Assembly: GCF_045679555.1 (NCBI RefSeq)
Contig: NC_092091.1
Coordinates: 15,151,572 to 15,215,571 of the forward strand
DNA: 64,000 nucleotides
Direction of reading: 5' to 3'
Origin: Salvelinus alpinus
Taxonomy: Eukaryota; Chordata; Actinopteri; Salmoniformes; Salmonidae
In this document: positions 49,200-60,727 of the stretch, piece by piece
Position numbering within the stretch: position 1 is the first letter of the stretch
How the letters are laid out: each line of letters begins with the position of its first letter
Program-made: the position numbers and the translations under genes
Notes under the pieces: generated by a model
The model's database searches: none
The model's input: the letters and a program-made list of their open reading frames with translations, nothing else
Told to the model about the DNA's origin: nothing

Positions 49200-50165
49200 T
49201 AGACCCTCTGATAACCAGGTGGTGAATCGCATCTCTGCATGTCTGGCAGACATATCAGTGTGGATGACGGATCACCACCTCAAGCTGAACCTCGGCAAGA
49301 CGGAGCTGCTCTTCCTCCCGGGGAAGGACTGCCCGTTCCATGATCTCGCCATCACGGTTGACAACTCCATTGTGTCCTCCTCCCAGAGTGCTAAGAACCT
49401 TGGCGTGATCCTGGACAACACCCTGTCGTTCTCAACTAACATCAAGGCGGTGACCCGTTCCTGTAGGTTCATGCTCTACAACATTCGCAGAGTACGACCC
49501 TGCCTCACGCAGGAAGCGGCGCAGGTCCTAATCCAGGCACTTGTCATCTCCCGTCTGGATTACTGCAACTCGCTGTTGGCTGGGCTCCCTGCCTGTGCCA
49601 TTAAACCCCTACAACTCATCCAGAACGCCGCAGCCCGTCTGGTGTTCAACTTTCCCAAGTTCTCTCACGTCACCCCGCTCCTCCGCTCTCTCCACTGGCT
49701 TCCAGTTGAAGCTCGCATCCGCTACAAGACCATGGTGCTTGCCTACGGAGCTGTGAGGGGAACGGCACCTCCGTACCTTCAGGCTCTGATCAGGCCCTAC
49801 ACCCAAACAAGGGCACTGCGTTCATCCACCTCTGGCCTGCTCGCCTCCCTACCTCTGAGGAAGTACAGTTCCCGCTCAGCCCAGTCAAAACTGTTCGCTG
49901 CTCTGGCACCCCAATGGTGGAACAAACTCCCTCACGACGCCAGGTCAGCGGAGTCAATCACCACCTTCCGGAGACACCTGAAACCCCACCTCTTTAAGGA
50001 ATACCTAGGATAGGATAAAGTAATCCTTCTAACCCCCCCCCCCCTTAAAAGAGTTAGATGCACTATTGTAAAGTGGTTGTTCCACTGGATATCATAAGGT
50101 GAATGCACCAATTTGTAAGTCGCTCTGGATAAGAGCGTCTGCTAAATGACTTAAATGTAAATGTA
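49200..50165 (+). mobile_element. L2 LINE, 5'-truncated, with intact C-terminal ORF
   Basis: The 3' end has the L2 signature TAAGTCGCTCTGGATAAGAG followed by CGTCTGCTAAATGACTTAAA and a TGTAAA repeat tail. The body is the C-terminal part of the reverse transcriptase ORF, starting downstream of the catalytic YADD box. It is 5'-truncated, as is typical of LINE insertions. It is GC-rich compared with its surroundings and its frame has no stop, which suggests a young insertion. Confidence 0.9.
49219..50013 (+). CDS. L2 reverse transcriptase C-terminal fragment (264 codons, open)
   Basis: The frame encodes the thumb and C-terminal region of an L2-type non-LTR reverse transcriptase: WMTDHHLKLNLGKTELLFLP, KNLGVILDNTLSFSTNIKAV, QALVISRLDYCNSLLAGLPA, IQNAAARLVFNFPKFSHVTP, LHWLPVEARIRYKTMVLAYG and ending FRRHLKPHLFKEYLG. 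The RT catalytic domain lies 5' of the fragment and is absent. The Met used here is internal to the original protein, and the true start was lost with the truncation. It cannot support transposition. Confidence 0.85.
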   Translation: MVNRISACLADISVWMTDHHLKLNLGKTELLFLPGKDCPFHDLAITVDNSIVSSSQSAKNLGVILDNTLSFSTNIKAVTRSCRFMLYNIRRVRPCLTQEAAQVLIQALVISRLDYCNSLLAGLPACAIKPLQLIQNAAARLVFNFPKFSHVTPLLRSLHWLPVEARIRYKTMVLAYGAVRGTAPPYLQALIRPYTQTRALRSSTSGLLASLPLRKYSSRSAQSKLFAALAPQWWNKLPHDARSAESITTFRRHLKPHLFKEYLG

Positions 50166-50309
50166 AAGGGGAGGAGACGGATTAACGAAGGATTTTTAAG
50201 CTTTGAGACAATTGGGACATCGATTGTGTATGTGTGCCATTCAGAGGCTGGATGGGTAAGACAACAGATGTGTATGGGGTATGGCAGTAGGTGCCGGTTA
50301 AGTGCTCTG
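50166..50309. repeat. Fragment of an unclassified salmonid repeat
   Basis: Contains GCCATTCAGAGGCTGGATGG and GGGGTATGGCAGTAGGTGCC, phrases that I recall from dispersed salmonid repeats. It is joined without a clear boundary to the following Tc1 fragment. Confidence 0.4.
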
Positions 50310-51058
50310 CCTAGAAGGCCAGCATCCTGGAGTCGCCTCTTCACTGTTGATATTGAGACTGGTGTTTTGTGGATACTATTTCATGAAGCTGCCAGTTGAG
50401 GACTTGTGAGGCATCTCTTTCTCAAACTAGACATTCCAATGTACTTGTCCTCTAGCTCAGTTGTGCACCGGGGCCTCCCACTCCTCTTTCTATTCTGGTT
50501 AGAGCCAGTTTGCGCTGTTCTGTGAAGGGAGTAGTACACAGCATTGTACGAGATCTTCAGTTTCTTAGCAATTTCTCACATGGAATAGCCTTAATTTCTC
50601 AGAACAAGAATAGACTGATGAGTTTCAGAAGAAAGGTCTTCGTTTCTGGCCAGTTTGAGCCTGTAATCGAACCCACAAATGCTGATGCTCCAGATTCTCA
50701 ATTAGTCTAAAGAAGCCCCGTTTTATTGCTTCTTTAAATCAGGACAACAGTTTTCTGCTGTGCTAACATAATTGCAAAACAGTTTTCTAATGATCAATTA
50801 GCCTTTTAAAATGATAAACTTGGATTAACTAACACAACGTGCTTTTGGAACACAGGAGTGATGGTTGCTGATAATGGGCCTCTGTACACCAATGTAGATA
50901 TTCCATAAAAAAATCCAGCTACAATAGTCATTTACAACATTAACAATGTCTACACTGTATTTCTGATCAATTTGATGTTATTTTAATGGACAAAAAAGTT
51001 GCTTTTCTTTCAAAAACAAGGACATTTCTATGTGAGCCCAAACTTTTGAATGGTAGTG
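50310..51058 (-). mobile_element. Tc1 with CACTACCATTCAAAAG ends, half element
   Basis: Same lineage as 9406-10600. It keeps the transposase N-terminal half (readable on the - strand) and the outer terminus ACTTTTGAATGGTAGTG at 51058 before a TA. It starts abruptly at about 50310, with the C-terminal half and other terminus missing, so it is roughly complementary to the copy at 9406. Confidence 0.82.
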
Positions 51059-51071
51059 TATATATATAAAA

Positions 51072-51238
51072 TAAATATATTCAATTTAACTAGGCAAGTC
51101 ATTTAAAAACAAATTCTTATTTACAATGACAGCCTACCAGGGAACAGTGGGTTAACTGCCTTGTCAGCTCGGGGATTTGATCCAGCAACCTTTTGGGTAC
51201 TGGCCCAATGCTCGAACCACTAGGCTACCTGCCACCCC
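51072..51238 (-). mobile_element. tRNA-derived salmonid SINE, - strand
   Basis: Reverse complement of the SINE at 29374: the B box appears as GGATTTGATCCAGCAACC and the A box as CTCGAACCACTAGGCTACCT, with the TTTAACTAGGCAAGT tail at the left. Confidence 0.87.
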
Positions 51239-51246
51239 ATATGCAG

Positions 51247-52523
51247 AGGGATATGGGATATTAATTTTTATCAGGATATTTTCTACCTACAGGCAGAAAT
51301 GTTTTAATTTTTTGACTTTATAGGCTATTTTTAAATAGTTGGCAATAGCAATAGGAGTTACGTTTCATGTTTGTATCACTTTAATTTAGATTTGGATAGA
51401 ATTTTGATTAACCACAATGATTTAAATGCTGAGGCCACGGGGATAGTACAGTCCATGAAGAAGGGGAGTGTGGCTGCACGATGTACGTCTTTCTTCAGAA
51501 GGCGCTCTCTCCTGACAATTTGTGCACATTCGTTGTTTCTTAACTTTATTGTGTTTATTGTTTGCATTTGATTGTTAGTGTCTATCAATTCCCCATTACA
51601 TACAGTATATCACCAGTAGTACATTTACAGTTAATTCCTATAATTTCTAATCTCCAATGTTTGTTTGGTTAAGGTAGTGTCTGTTAATGAATTCAATATA
51701 TTATTATTCCAGTCTTTTACTGTTCTCATTGTCGGAGTGGACACTTTGTTTGCTGAGCGCATAACCTACCATAACCTACAAGTTTTGGTTTATTTCATTC
51801 CATTTACAAGTTTTGTCAATTTAGTCATTGTCTTTTGTTTGGAGCACTCCTGTCAATGTTGAGTAAGGACGCGCACTTGATTACGCATAGGAGTAGGCCT
51901 ATAAGTTACCTGGCCTGCGTGCAAATGTTGGCATATAAATGTGCCCATTTGGGGATCTGATAGTATTTCTGATTGGCTTAATGAACCACCACTAATGAGC
52001 TGTGGGGCTTCTCAAACTGTTTTCTTCACCTGAAACAGCAGGCACACATCCATTGAGAATTACAATAATTCCTCAATCTATTTGAAAAATCTTTCCAGCT
52101 CTCTCCCTTTCGATAACCACGTAGTATGAAAAGGAAAAATGTAATGCTCTGATCCAGTGGAAACATCATAAAATAGCCTACCTGATTACTTCTTGCGCAA
52201 CTAGCCTTCAGCTGTGTCTGTCCCAAGCTCACTGGCTTGGGAAACTCTGAGGGCCCAGAATATTTCATACAATGGTGCAAGGCGTTTCAGGCCAGACTCA
52301 AAATAATAGTTGATACAATGTTTCAAGTTCGTTGCAGACAGGCCATGTGTAGCCAATGGGATATACATTTTTATCAGGATATCTTCTACCTACAGGCAGA
52401 AATGTTTTTTTATTTTTTGACTTTATAGGCTATTTTTACATAGTTGGCAATGGCAATAGGAGTTATGTTTTATGTTTATATCACTTTCATTTAGATTTGG
52501 ATAGAATTTTGATTAACCACATG
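51247..52523. repeat. Direct duplication of about 170 bp, 1.1 kb apart
   Basis: Segments 51247-51421 and 52357-52523 are close matches in the same orientation (CAGGCAGAAATGTTTT, GACTTTATAGGCTATTTTTA, GATTTGGATAGAATTTTGAT). The sequence between them (51422-52356) has no recognised gene. This could be two copies of one repeat or a segmental duplication with the first copy's continuation lost. Confidence 0.75.
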
Positions 52524-53269
52524 ACAATGCTTTTGCGATACAAAGACATTATTATAAATCAAATTAAACTTTTCCATGAAAATGTGCATTTGAAAACCAT
52601 AAATGCCACGCAGATCAGTAGAAATGGTAAGATAAATTGGCATTCCACATCAGAAAGTTTGCAGACTCCTTATGTAGCCTATTACCAGCAACTTCAGGGG
52701 AGTAAAGGCAGAATCTGGGAAAGCCAGTTGAGTGGGAGGAGGATGGTTGGGACAGGTTACGTTTTTTTCTTCTTCTGGTTATCATTTGTGTCTTATTTCA
52801 TCAAACAGTGAGCTTAAAGCATCAGACAAGCTCAGACAAGCTCAATGCATATATAGTTGATTTTATTAAAACACATATAGACACACCCTATATGGAAAAA
52901 TACATGTTTAAAAATGTTGACCAATCGATTGGTCGAAATAACAGACGACTTTCAGTCGACCAAGATTTTTTTTGGGTCAGAGACAGCCCTAGTGTATTTC
53001 AACTCCCAAAAGGCAATGCTCTGCTCAGTCTGCACTTAGCTTTCCTGGCTAGCAGGCCCAGACAAAGCTTATGTCATAAGTTATGAGTGCATTTCACATT
53101 ACATTTGAATTGTAATACTATTATAATACATGCATGAATATCATGCTGACAACAATACATCATGGGAAGCAGCCACAAGTGTCATTAAGAATGTCCATGA
53201 TTGAGTCTTTGAAAGTAGACTGTATAGTTTGGGCATTTTTTGTAGCTCGTTCAAGTCGCTAGCTGCATC
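52524..53269. other. grm8 intron 1, unassigned, with a MITE-like end
   Basis: Around 52915-52995 self-complementary phrases (GACCAATCGATTGGTC, CTTTCAGTCGACCAAGATTT, GACAGCCCTAG) look like one end of a DNA element. The other end was not found. No gene was recognised. Confidence 0.4.
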
Positions 53270-54296
53270 GAACTGAAAAGAGGAGCAACTCAGGGATGTG
53301 TGTGCTTTGGGGATCTTTAACAGAATGTGACTGGCAGAACGGGTGTTGTATGAGGAGGATGATGGTTGCAGTAGATATCTCAGATAGGGGGAGTGAGGCC
53401 TAAGAGGGTTTTATAAATAAGCATCAACCAGTGGATCTCGCGTTGGGTATACAGAGATAGCCAGTTTACAGAGGAGTATAGAGTGCAGTGATGTGTCCTT
53501 TAAGGAGCATTGGTGGCAAATCTGATGGCCGAATGGTAAAGAACATCTATCCGCTCGAGAGCATCCTTACCTGCCGATCTATAAATTCTTCTTACCGAAC
53601 CACATGATCTTTGTTTAGGAGGTGTTCAGAACAAAGTTAAGGGCAGAGAAAGCTTGTTGGACACTAAGAAAGTTTTGTTGTAGAGCGTTTAACACAATTT
53701 CACAATGGAGGGGCCAGCTGACTATCATCTGCATATAAATGGATGAGAGAGCTTCATACTGCCTGAACTATGTTGTTGATATAAATTGAAGAGAGCGTGA
53801 GGCCTAGGATCAAGCCTTGGGGTACTCCATTGGTGACAGGCAGTGGCTGAGACAGCAGATGTTCTGACTTTACACACTGCACTCTTTGAGAGAGGTAGTT
53901 AGCAAACCAGGCCAAAGACCCCTCAGACACCAATACTCCTTAGTCGACCCACAAAAATGGAATGGTCTACTGTATCAAATGCTTTGGCCAATTCAATAAA
54001 AATAGCAACAAAACATTGCATATAATCAAGGGCAATGGTGACATAATTTAGGACCTCTATAACCTGATCAGAAACCAGATCGCATACCAGAGAATACCAG
54101 AGAGAATACTATAGACATCAAGAAAGCCAGTCAGTTGATTATTGACAAGGTTTTCCAACACTTTTGATAAACAGGGCAAGATAGAATTTGGTATATAACA
54201 GTTAGGATCAGCTTGATCTCCCCCTTTAAATAAAGGATGCACCATGGCTGCCTTCCAAGCACTGGGAACCTCCCCAGAGAGGAGAGACAAAACCTC
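53270..54296 (-). mobile_element. Non-LTR retrotransposon (LINE) fragment
   Basis: On the - strand, 54290-54057 encodes SLLSGEVPSAWKAAMVHPLF, KGGDQADPNCYIPNSILPCL and SKVLENLVNNQLTGFLDVYS, the fingers of a reverse transcriptase. Further decayed palm segments follow (DTVDHSIF near 53960, GVPQGLILG-like near 53815, LYADDSQL near 53735). Part of the 3' region follows to about 53270 with internal deletions. Stops occur in each frame. Confidence 0.78.
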
Positions 54297-54586
54297 TTAA
54301 GGATCCAACCATTTTTTTTTGCCTAAAATGACATACCCAAATCTAACTGCCTGTAGCTCAAGATCTGAAGCAAGGATATGTATATTCTTGAAACCATTTG
54401 TAAGGAAACACTTTGAAGTTTGTGGAAATGTGAAATTAATGTAGGAGAAAATGACACATTAGATCTGGTAAAAGATTATACAAAGAAAAAAATATGCATT
54501 TGTATTTTTTTGTACCATCATCTTTGAAATGCAAGATAAAGGCCATGTATTAATGTATTATTCCAGCCCAGGTGCAATTTAGATTT

Positions 54587-54606
54587 TGGCCACTAGATGG
54601 CAGCAG
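54587..54606 (+). promoter_or_regulatory. Candidate CTCF-binding motif carried by a repeat
   Basis: TGGCCACTAGATGGCAGCAG matches the vertebrate CTCF core (CCACTAGATGGCAGCAG form). It lies inside a dispersed repeat within grm8 intron 1, so copies of the repeat could distribute such sites. Binding is not shown. Confidence 0.5.
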
Positions 54607-54839
54607 TGTATGTGCACAGTTTTAGACTGATCCAATGAACCATTGTATATCTGTTCAAAATGTTGTATCAAGACTGCTAAAATGTGCCTAATTGGTTTAT
54701 TAATACATTTTCAAGTTCATAATTGTGCACTCTCCTCAAACAATAGCATGGTATTATTTCACTGTAATAGCTAATGTAAATTGGACAGTGTAGTTAGATT
54801 AACAAGACAAGAATTTAAGCTTTCTGCCCATATCAGATA

Positions 54840-56338
54840 CAGTTGAAGTCAGAAGTTTACATACACCTTAGCCAAATACATTTAAACTCAGTTTTTCACA
54901 ATTCCTGACATTTAATCCTAGTAAAAATGTCCCTGTCTTAGGTCAGTTAAGATCACCACTTTATTTTAAGAATGTGAAATGTCAGAATAATAGTAGAGAG
55001 AATAATTTATTTCAGGTTGTATTTCTTACATCACATTCCCAGTGGTTCAGATGTTTACATACACTCAATTAGTGTTTGGTAGTATTGCCTTTAAATTGTT
55101 TAACTTGTGTCAAATGTTTCAGGTAGCCTTCCACAAGCTTCCCACAATAAGTTGGGTGAATTTTGGCCCATTCCTCCTGACAGAGCTGGTGTAACTGAGT
55201 CAGGTTTGTAGGCCTCCTTGCTCGCACACGCTTTTTCAGTTCTGCCCACACATTTTCAATAGGATTGAGGTCAGGGCTTTGTGATGGCCACTCCAATACC
55301 TTGACTTTGTTGTCCTTAAGCCATTTTGCCACAACTTTGGAAGTACGCTTGGGGTCATTGTCTATTTGGAAGACCCATTTGCGACCAAGCATTAACTTCC
55401 TGACTGATGTCTTGAGATGTTGCTTCAATATATCCACATAATTGTCCATCCTCATGATGCCATCTATTTTGTGAAGAGCACCAGTCCCTCCTGCAGCAAA
55501 GCACCCCTACAACATGATGCTGCCACCCCTGTGCTTCACGGTTGGGATGGTGTTCTTCGGGTTGCAAGCCTCCCCTTTTTCCTCCAAACATAACGATGGT
55601 CATTATGGCCAAACAGTTCTATTTTTATTTCATCCAAAAAGTACGATCTTTGTCCCAATGTGCAGTTGCAAACCATAGTCTGGCTTTTTATGGTGGTTTT
55701 GGAACAGTGGCTTCTTCCTTGCTGAGCGGCCTTTCAGGTTATGTCGATATAGGACTCGTTTTACTGTGGATATAGATACTTTTGCACCTGTTTCCTCCAG
55801 CTTTTTCACAAGATCCTTTGCTGTTGTTCTGTGATTGATTTGCACTTTTCGCACCAAAATACGTTCATCTCTAGGAGACAGAACACGTCTCCTTCCTGAG
55901 CGGTATAGCGGCTATGTGGTCCCATGGTTGTTTCTACTTGCGTACTATTGTTTGTACAGATGAACGTGGTACCTTCAGGCCTTTAGGAAATTCCTCCCAA
56001 GGATGAACCAGACTTGTGGAGGTCTACACTTTTTTTTCTCATGTCTTGGTTGATTTCTTTTGATTTTCCCATGGTGTCAAGCAAAGAGGCACTGAGTTGA
56101 AAGGTAGGCCTTGAAATCCATCAACAAGTACACCTCCAATTGACTCAAATTGTGTCAATTAGCCTATCAGAAGCTTCTAAAGCCATTACATAATTTTCTG
56201 GAATTTTCCAAGCTGTTTAGTAGATGTCCTAACCGACTTGCTAAAACTATAGTTTGTTAACAAGACATTTGTGGAGTGGTTGAAAAACAAGTTTTAATGA
56301 CTCCAACCTAACTGTATGTAAACTTCCGACTTCAACTG
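54840..56338 (-). mobile_element. Sleeping Beauty-type Tc1 transposon, copy 5, inactive
   Basis: Both termini are present (CAGTTGAAGTCAGAAGTTTA and CGACTTCAACTG) with TA on each side. On the - strand, 55455-55069 keeps [20 protein letters not shown] and [20 protein letters not shown], the second Asp and the Glu. The N-terminal part at 55857-55630 is frameshifted, and about 150 bp near 56218 of the leader/terminal repeat is deleted (AGCTGTTTAG joined to TAGATGTCC). Confidence 0.9.
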
Positions 56339-56512
56339 TATGTCTATGTCCTGGGATTTATTTTTGTTACTTCCAACCTCATGCTAATCACATTAGCCTA
56401 CCTTAGCTCAACCGTCCCACGGGGGGGACACTGATCCTGTAAAGTTAAGGTGGTTGATGGACTAAGAATAAAAATTCTTAAATGATTTCCAAAATGACAT
56501 GATCTCCTAAGG

Positions 56513-56654
56513 CAGGGGTGTCAAACTCATTCCACAGACTGCCGAGCGTCTGCAGGTTTTAGTTTTTTCCCTTCAATTAAGAGCTAGGCAAGCAGGTGAG
56601 GGAAGTTCCTTACTAATTAGTGACCAGTACTCCGTGGAATGAGTTTGACATGTG
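56513..56654. mobile_element. Short hAT MITE
   Basis: Inverted termini CAGGGGTGTCAAACTCATTC and GGAATGAGTTTGACATGTG bound a 142-bp element. Flanks TCCTAAGG (56505-56512) and TCCTAAAG (56655-56662) are an 8-bp target duplication with one mismatch, as expected for hAT. Confidence 0.9.
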
Positions 56655-56662
56655 TCCTAAAG

Positions 56663-57574
56663 AGAATGTCAAGTCCAATCAGAAGTCTTATCAAATATTT
56701 ATTGAATAAAAAGGGGAATGTGGAATCGATGCTTCCTATATATTACGACCTGAAAATGTATCACTGCTTTCCAAGGACGAGCTCTATGCTCCATTATTTC
56801 AGATTCAATTTAATTGTTGATTAAAAGTGGGAGATTGTTGCTTTATAATCAGGTTGAACGGGAGATTCTGTTGAATGTACCAGCCATGTAGTGTCTGAGG
56901 TTCTGATTAAACGATATGACTTACTGTGGGTATATCACACACATTCCTTTTCCAAAGTCTATTTTCTTAATTTGGGATGGTAGTTACTGTATGTCCTATA
57001 GATCAGTTTTAGTATGTTAGTCAAAGTAAAAAGCCTAGTCTACACAGGAGAAGTATTCAGAGAGAAGTATATAAGGGGAGAAGTCTATTTGACTTGTATG
57101 ACAGCTCTATTTAGTGGCAAAGTGAAGTGCATCAGAAATCAGATTGTAAAAACAATATGCAGTATAACCCAGTCACAATTAAATCGTTTTTCTTGTGTGC
57201 TGCAAGTTCCTATGAGTGATGATGGAGACAGAAAGATCCCATGTTGCTGCAAATCTTTTGTGATTTCCTCGACACCGAGACCGCAATACATCTTCAACCA
57301 CAGACAGAATTATATTATGTATTTGCAAAGGGGTGATGGACTGTGAATGAGGGATTTGCCAAATGAAGCTTGAAATTCTAATTTAAACAAAAACTTTTCT
57401 CTTCCCTACTCGTCTTGGAATTAGGATTCTGTTCCAGCAGCAATAAACTTTTGTGAGGACAAGAATTCTAGCTTCAGCACTCTCATCCTGTAACATATTT
57501 TATAGTGGATCAGCCCCATTAGGGAAAGCAGTATAATGGGTGGAAGAACATGCGCAGTTTGGCCACAAATAACT
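56663..57574. other. grm8 intron 1, unassigned
   Basis: No repeat end, gene or RNA was recognised. A + strand open frame at 57014-57346 has no recognisable similarity. Confidence 0.45.
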
Positions 57575-57870
57575 CCGGTAGATGTCACATGGGATAATAG
57601 GTGATGTCACAAGTAACTATAGCAACTGTTAAAAGCAGCTGCAGTCGAGGTCACAGCCAAAGTGGATGTCACAATTAAATAGAGCAGATGTCACAAGTAA
57701 CGGTAGTAGATGCCACAACAAAAGTCGTTATAAAGTCACTGGATGTCCCAAGTAACTATAATTAATGCCATGGGTAAACAGAGAAGGTATCACAGTGTAA
57801 AATAGTAGATGTGACAGGTGTAGATGTCACAGATATCACAAGAAATCACAGATATCACCACTACAGTAGA
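57575..57870. repeat. Degenerate TGTCAC-rich tandem array
   Basis: A unit close to AGATGTCACAAGTAACTATA recurs about nine times with uneven spacing of roughly 20-40 bp (near 57583, 57602, 57666, 57686, 57707, 57740, 57809 and 57823), often with substitutions. It ends in shorter GATATCAC units. It looks like an old minisatellite. Spacing and divergence do not fit CRISPR. Confidence 0.7.
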
Positions 57871-58307
57871 TGGGGTGATCAAAGACCGCATCATATTTTG
57901 GGAGGCTGACCCAGCCACTCTAACCAAATATGTTTTAGACAGTATTACATTGTCTGGTATATCATCACCTTATTTCTAAGTCCATATTAAATGCTGGTTC
58001 CAGCCTGGGAAGATGGCTGTTGTGATATGTGGGAGGAAGGCTGTCAGGGTTTCTGAACCCAGCTTGTCAGGGGAATGACACTGTGCTGGACCCCTAGTCT
58101 GCAAGTCAGGGCCATTTACAGATGTGAGAGCTTTTATTATGCATTCATATTACATTAGGAATGCAGCCACCACCACTCTCATGTATGGCTGCTCTGAGAC
58201 ATTTAGCCTTTGCCTGGGTTGGATTCTCTAAGGAAAAGCCCTGCCTCTGAATATATGAATCACATTTAGTGTTTTGAAACATGTTACCGTTTACCACTCT
58301 ACGTTGT
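57871..58307. other. grm8 intron 1, unassigned
   Basis: No feature was recognised. Confidence 0.45.
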
Positions 58308-58519
58308 ACACTCTTCGAAAAAAGGGTTCCAAAAGGGTTCTTAGGCTGTCCCCATAGGAGAACCCTTTTTGGTTCCGGGTAGAACCCTCTGTGGAATGGG
58401 TTTTACATGGAATACAAAAGGGTTCTACCTGGAACCAAAAAAGTATTTTCAAAGGGTTCTCCTATGGGAACAGCCGAAGAACCCTATTAGGTTCTAAATA
58501 GCACCTTTTTTCTAAGAGT
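58308..58519. mobile_element. Palindromic MITE
   Basis: The element folds almost end to end: ACACTCTTCGAAAAAAGGGT at the left pairs with the right end CACCTTTTTTCTAAGAGTTT. Inner phrases (GGTTCTTAGGCTGTCCCCAT, AGGAGAACCCTTTT) recur inverted at 58455-58490. No coding capacity. It resembles an abundant fish fold-back MITE. Confidence 0.85.
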
Positions 58520-60727
58520 TTAGGCATGAACAACTATTTTGCATGAAATACTGTCTGAAAACTAGGGTAATTGTCATGATTGTCATTTTGAAATAAAAAT
58601 GTGTTTTGAGCTTGTAATGCATTATAGTGCATATTCAGCTCAGGAATGAAGCGGCATTTGGTCTGACTACATGGAATTTCTAATTTTGCTTTTGAGTTCA
58701 TGGAGTTTGACCTCATTTTTGACCACATTTTATCACTAGCTCTGGGAGTTAGAAGAGGGAGAGAAGGTAGACAGAGGACTGTCAGGGGTCAGGTACTCTC
58801 ACATTCACTCAGTGCCTGTCACCTTCAAGTGGCAGCTACATGTTCAGAAGGGGTGGAAAGAGTCATTGAGGCAAGTGTTAATTAGTGCACCAGTCAGGCT
58901 GCTTGCTGTACATTGCACTTGACAGATGGCTAATTCTGTTTCTACAATTCCAAGGTGCCATGATGGAATTACTTTTGAAAGGCTTATTGTGATCTCAATC
59001 ATTGTGTTCCGAAAATCCAAACGACAAATAGATTTATACGCTTATGTGGATGTTTGGGAGAGAGAGAGAGACTTTTAGTTGGTTCTAATACCAGTATGCG
59101 TTTCTGAACAAGCATGCTATCTGCACAATAAATATTCTGTTTATACTTGACCGATTGCTTGTAAATGTTTGCTTGTAGGTATTTGCCTGTGGGCCCACCT
59201 TTTCCTCAAGCCCCCCAGTTTGTTCAAGTACATTTTATCCAGAGGTGTAATCCCCTCCATGCAATTACCTGCCTCTGGGGTTCAGATTGAGTCGATTACG
59301 ACCATCCACAAGGACAAGCCCCTCGGGCGGCAGCCCTGTAGTAACCACTACTCACTGCTACTAAAGAGCCATCATACCCAATTCTCTGAGTGGACGCAAA
59401 AGGGGGTCTGAATCATAGCTTATAAAAGGTTGCCATCACCACTTAGGAATCCGGCTTGACATTGAGATGTTTCTCCATCTATCTTTCTTCTCTCCCCTTT
59501 CCTCTATCTCATCATCTTATCAGAAAGCTTTTAGATAACAGTGTTGGGATATCTCATTGCATGGTGGAGTTGTGAATATAACATACTTTATTCAAAGGCG
59601 GCTTCAATGAAAAATACACACTGTGTTTCTTCTTTTATCCCCATTTGATGATAAGACTTGCTGAGAAGGAAAACGCTTTAGAATCCACCAGCAGAGCATT
59701 TGAAGTAAAAAAAAAATCTGTTAGCTGTGATAGGTGCAATTTCTTATAGTTTTAATTGCAGACTGAGGCTTTTGCTGGTGTGAAGGAGGAATTGTTTTTC
59801 CAAACTGATGCCATCGCTCCTCCAAATAGCTTAATTTAGCCAACATGTGACCAAAGAGCTATCAGAAAGTTGTTTCACCTTAATTAAATCTGCTTTTATT
59901 CACTCATAAATGTTAATTAAAAAGTAATTAAAAACTTTTTTTTTTGCCTTCATGCACTGGGCTTGACAGTTGAAAAAAGTGTGTAGGGAGAAAAAAACAC
60001 AGGTTTTCGCATAATTATTCATTGATGTCAGAATACCGCCTTTGGTTTCAGGTGAGTAATTTAAGCACTGAGAAGTTAATTTAAGGATAGCCCTAATAAG
60101 TCTCTCCCAGGTTACATTTGGCCAGAAGTGATATTTATCCTGCGAGCTGGAGCAGTATTTCCCGGTCCTCTCTGTCTGGGATATTTCTCACAGTCCAATA
60201 ACCCTGCTGTAACCTAGAGCAGCTTCAGAGGAACCATTACAAGAGCCATACTGCTGGTTGAATGCTCCTGCCCACTGGTAACTCCAGTCCAAACCTCCCG
60301 CAGGGCACCTTGGGTACAGTACCAGTTCATGGAAGGGAAGCCTGGCATGAACTTCCTGCCAGGCAGCTGTTAGGCTGCTGTCTGCACACCAGCACTAATG
60401 TTGGAAACTCTTTATCTCCCCTTTTGGAGTAGCAGGGGTCCCGCACCCCCCCAGAGGCATGGGAGTTGTCACTGCGTTTTGGTCCCTCTCCTGACCCTCG
60501 CTGTTCAGTAGTATTTGGCTGTCATGCTTTGGGGAAACCCTCAACGGTGAGTCACCATCGCCATGGCCGCGAGTTACTCAGCTTTGACCTTGCTTAGTAG
60601 TCCCCATGGAACTAATCCCCCCTGGTATGGATGTAGTTGAATGGAAACGAGCTGTGAAAACTGCTGGTTACTCACCAAGGGATGGTTAACCTGCCAAAGC
60701 CCAGCACGTTCCCTAATCTCTGACCTA
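58520..60727. other. grm8 intron 1, no transposon recognised; possible conserved non-coding sequence
   Basis: Over 2 kb with no recognisable transposon or gene. AT-rich clusters with TTAATTA/TAATTA cores (for example 59880-59935) are the kind of sequence found in developmental enhancers, but this is only a composition-based guess. Confidence 0.35.

Larger units (their letters stand above)
54303..56460 (+). repeat. Unclassified salmonid repeat, split by a Tc1 insertion
   Basis: The left part (54303-54839) and right part (56339 to about 56460, TGTCTATGTCCTGGGATTTA onward) appear to be one repeat, because the text runs CAGATA | TGTCTATG across the Tc1 at 54840-56338. It holds a CTCF-like motif at 54587. 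The family was not identified and there is no coding capacity. Confidence 0.6.

Noticed and set aside
57575..57870. TGTCAC array as a CRISPR array
   Set aside because: Units are diverged, spacing varies, there are no cas genes, and the DNA is from an animal.
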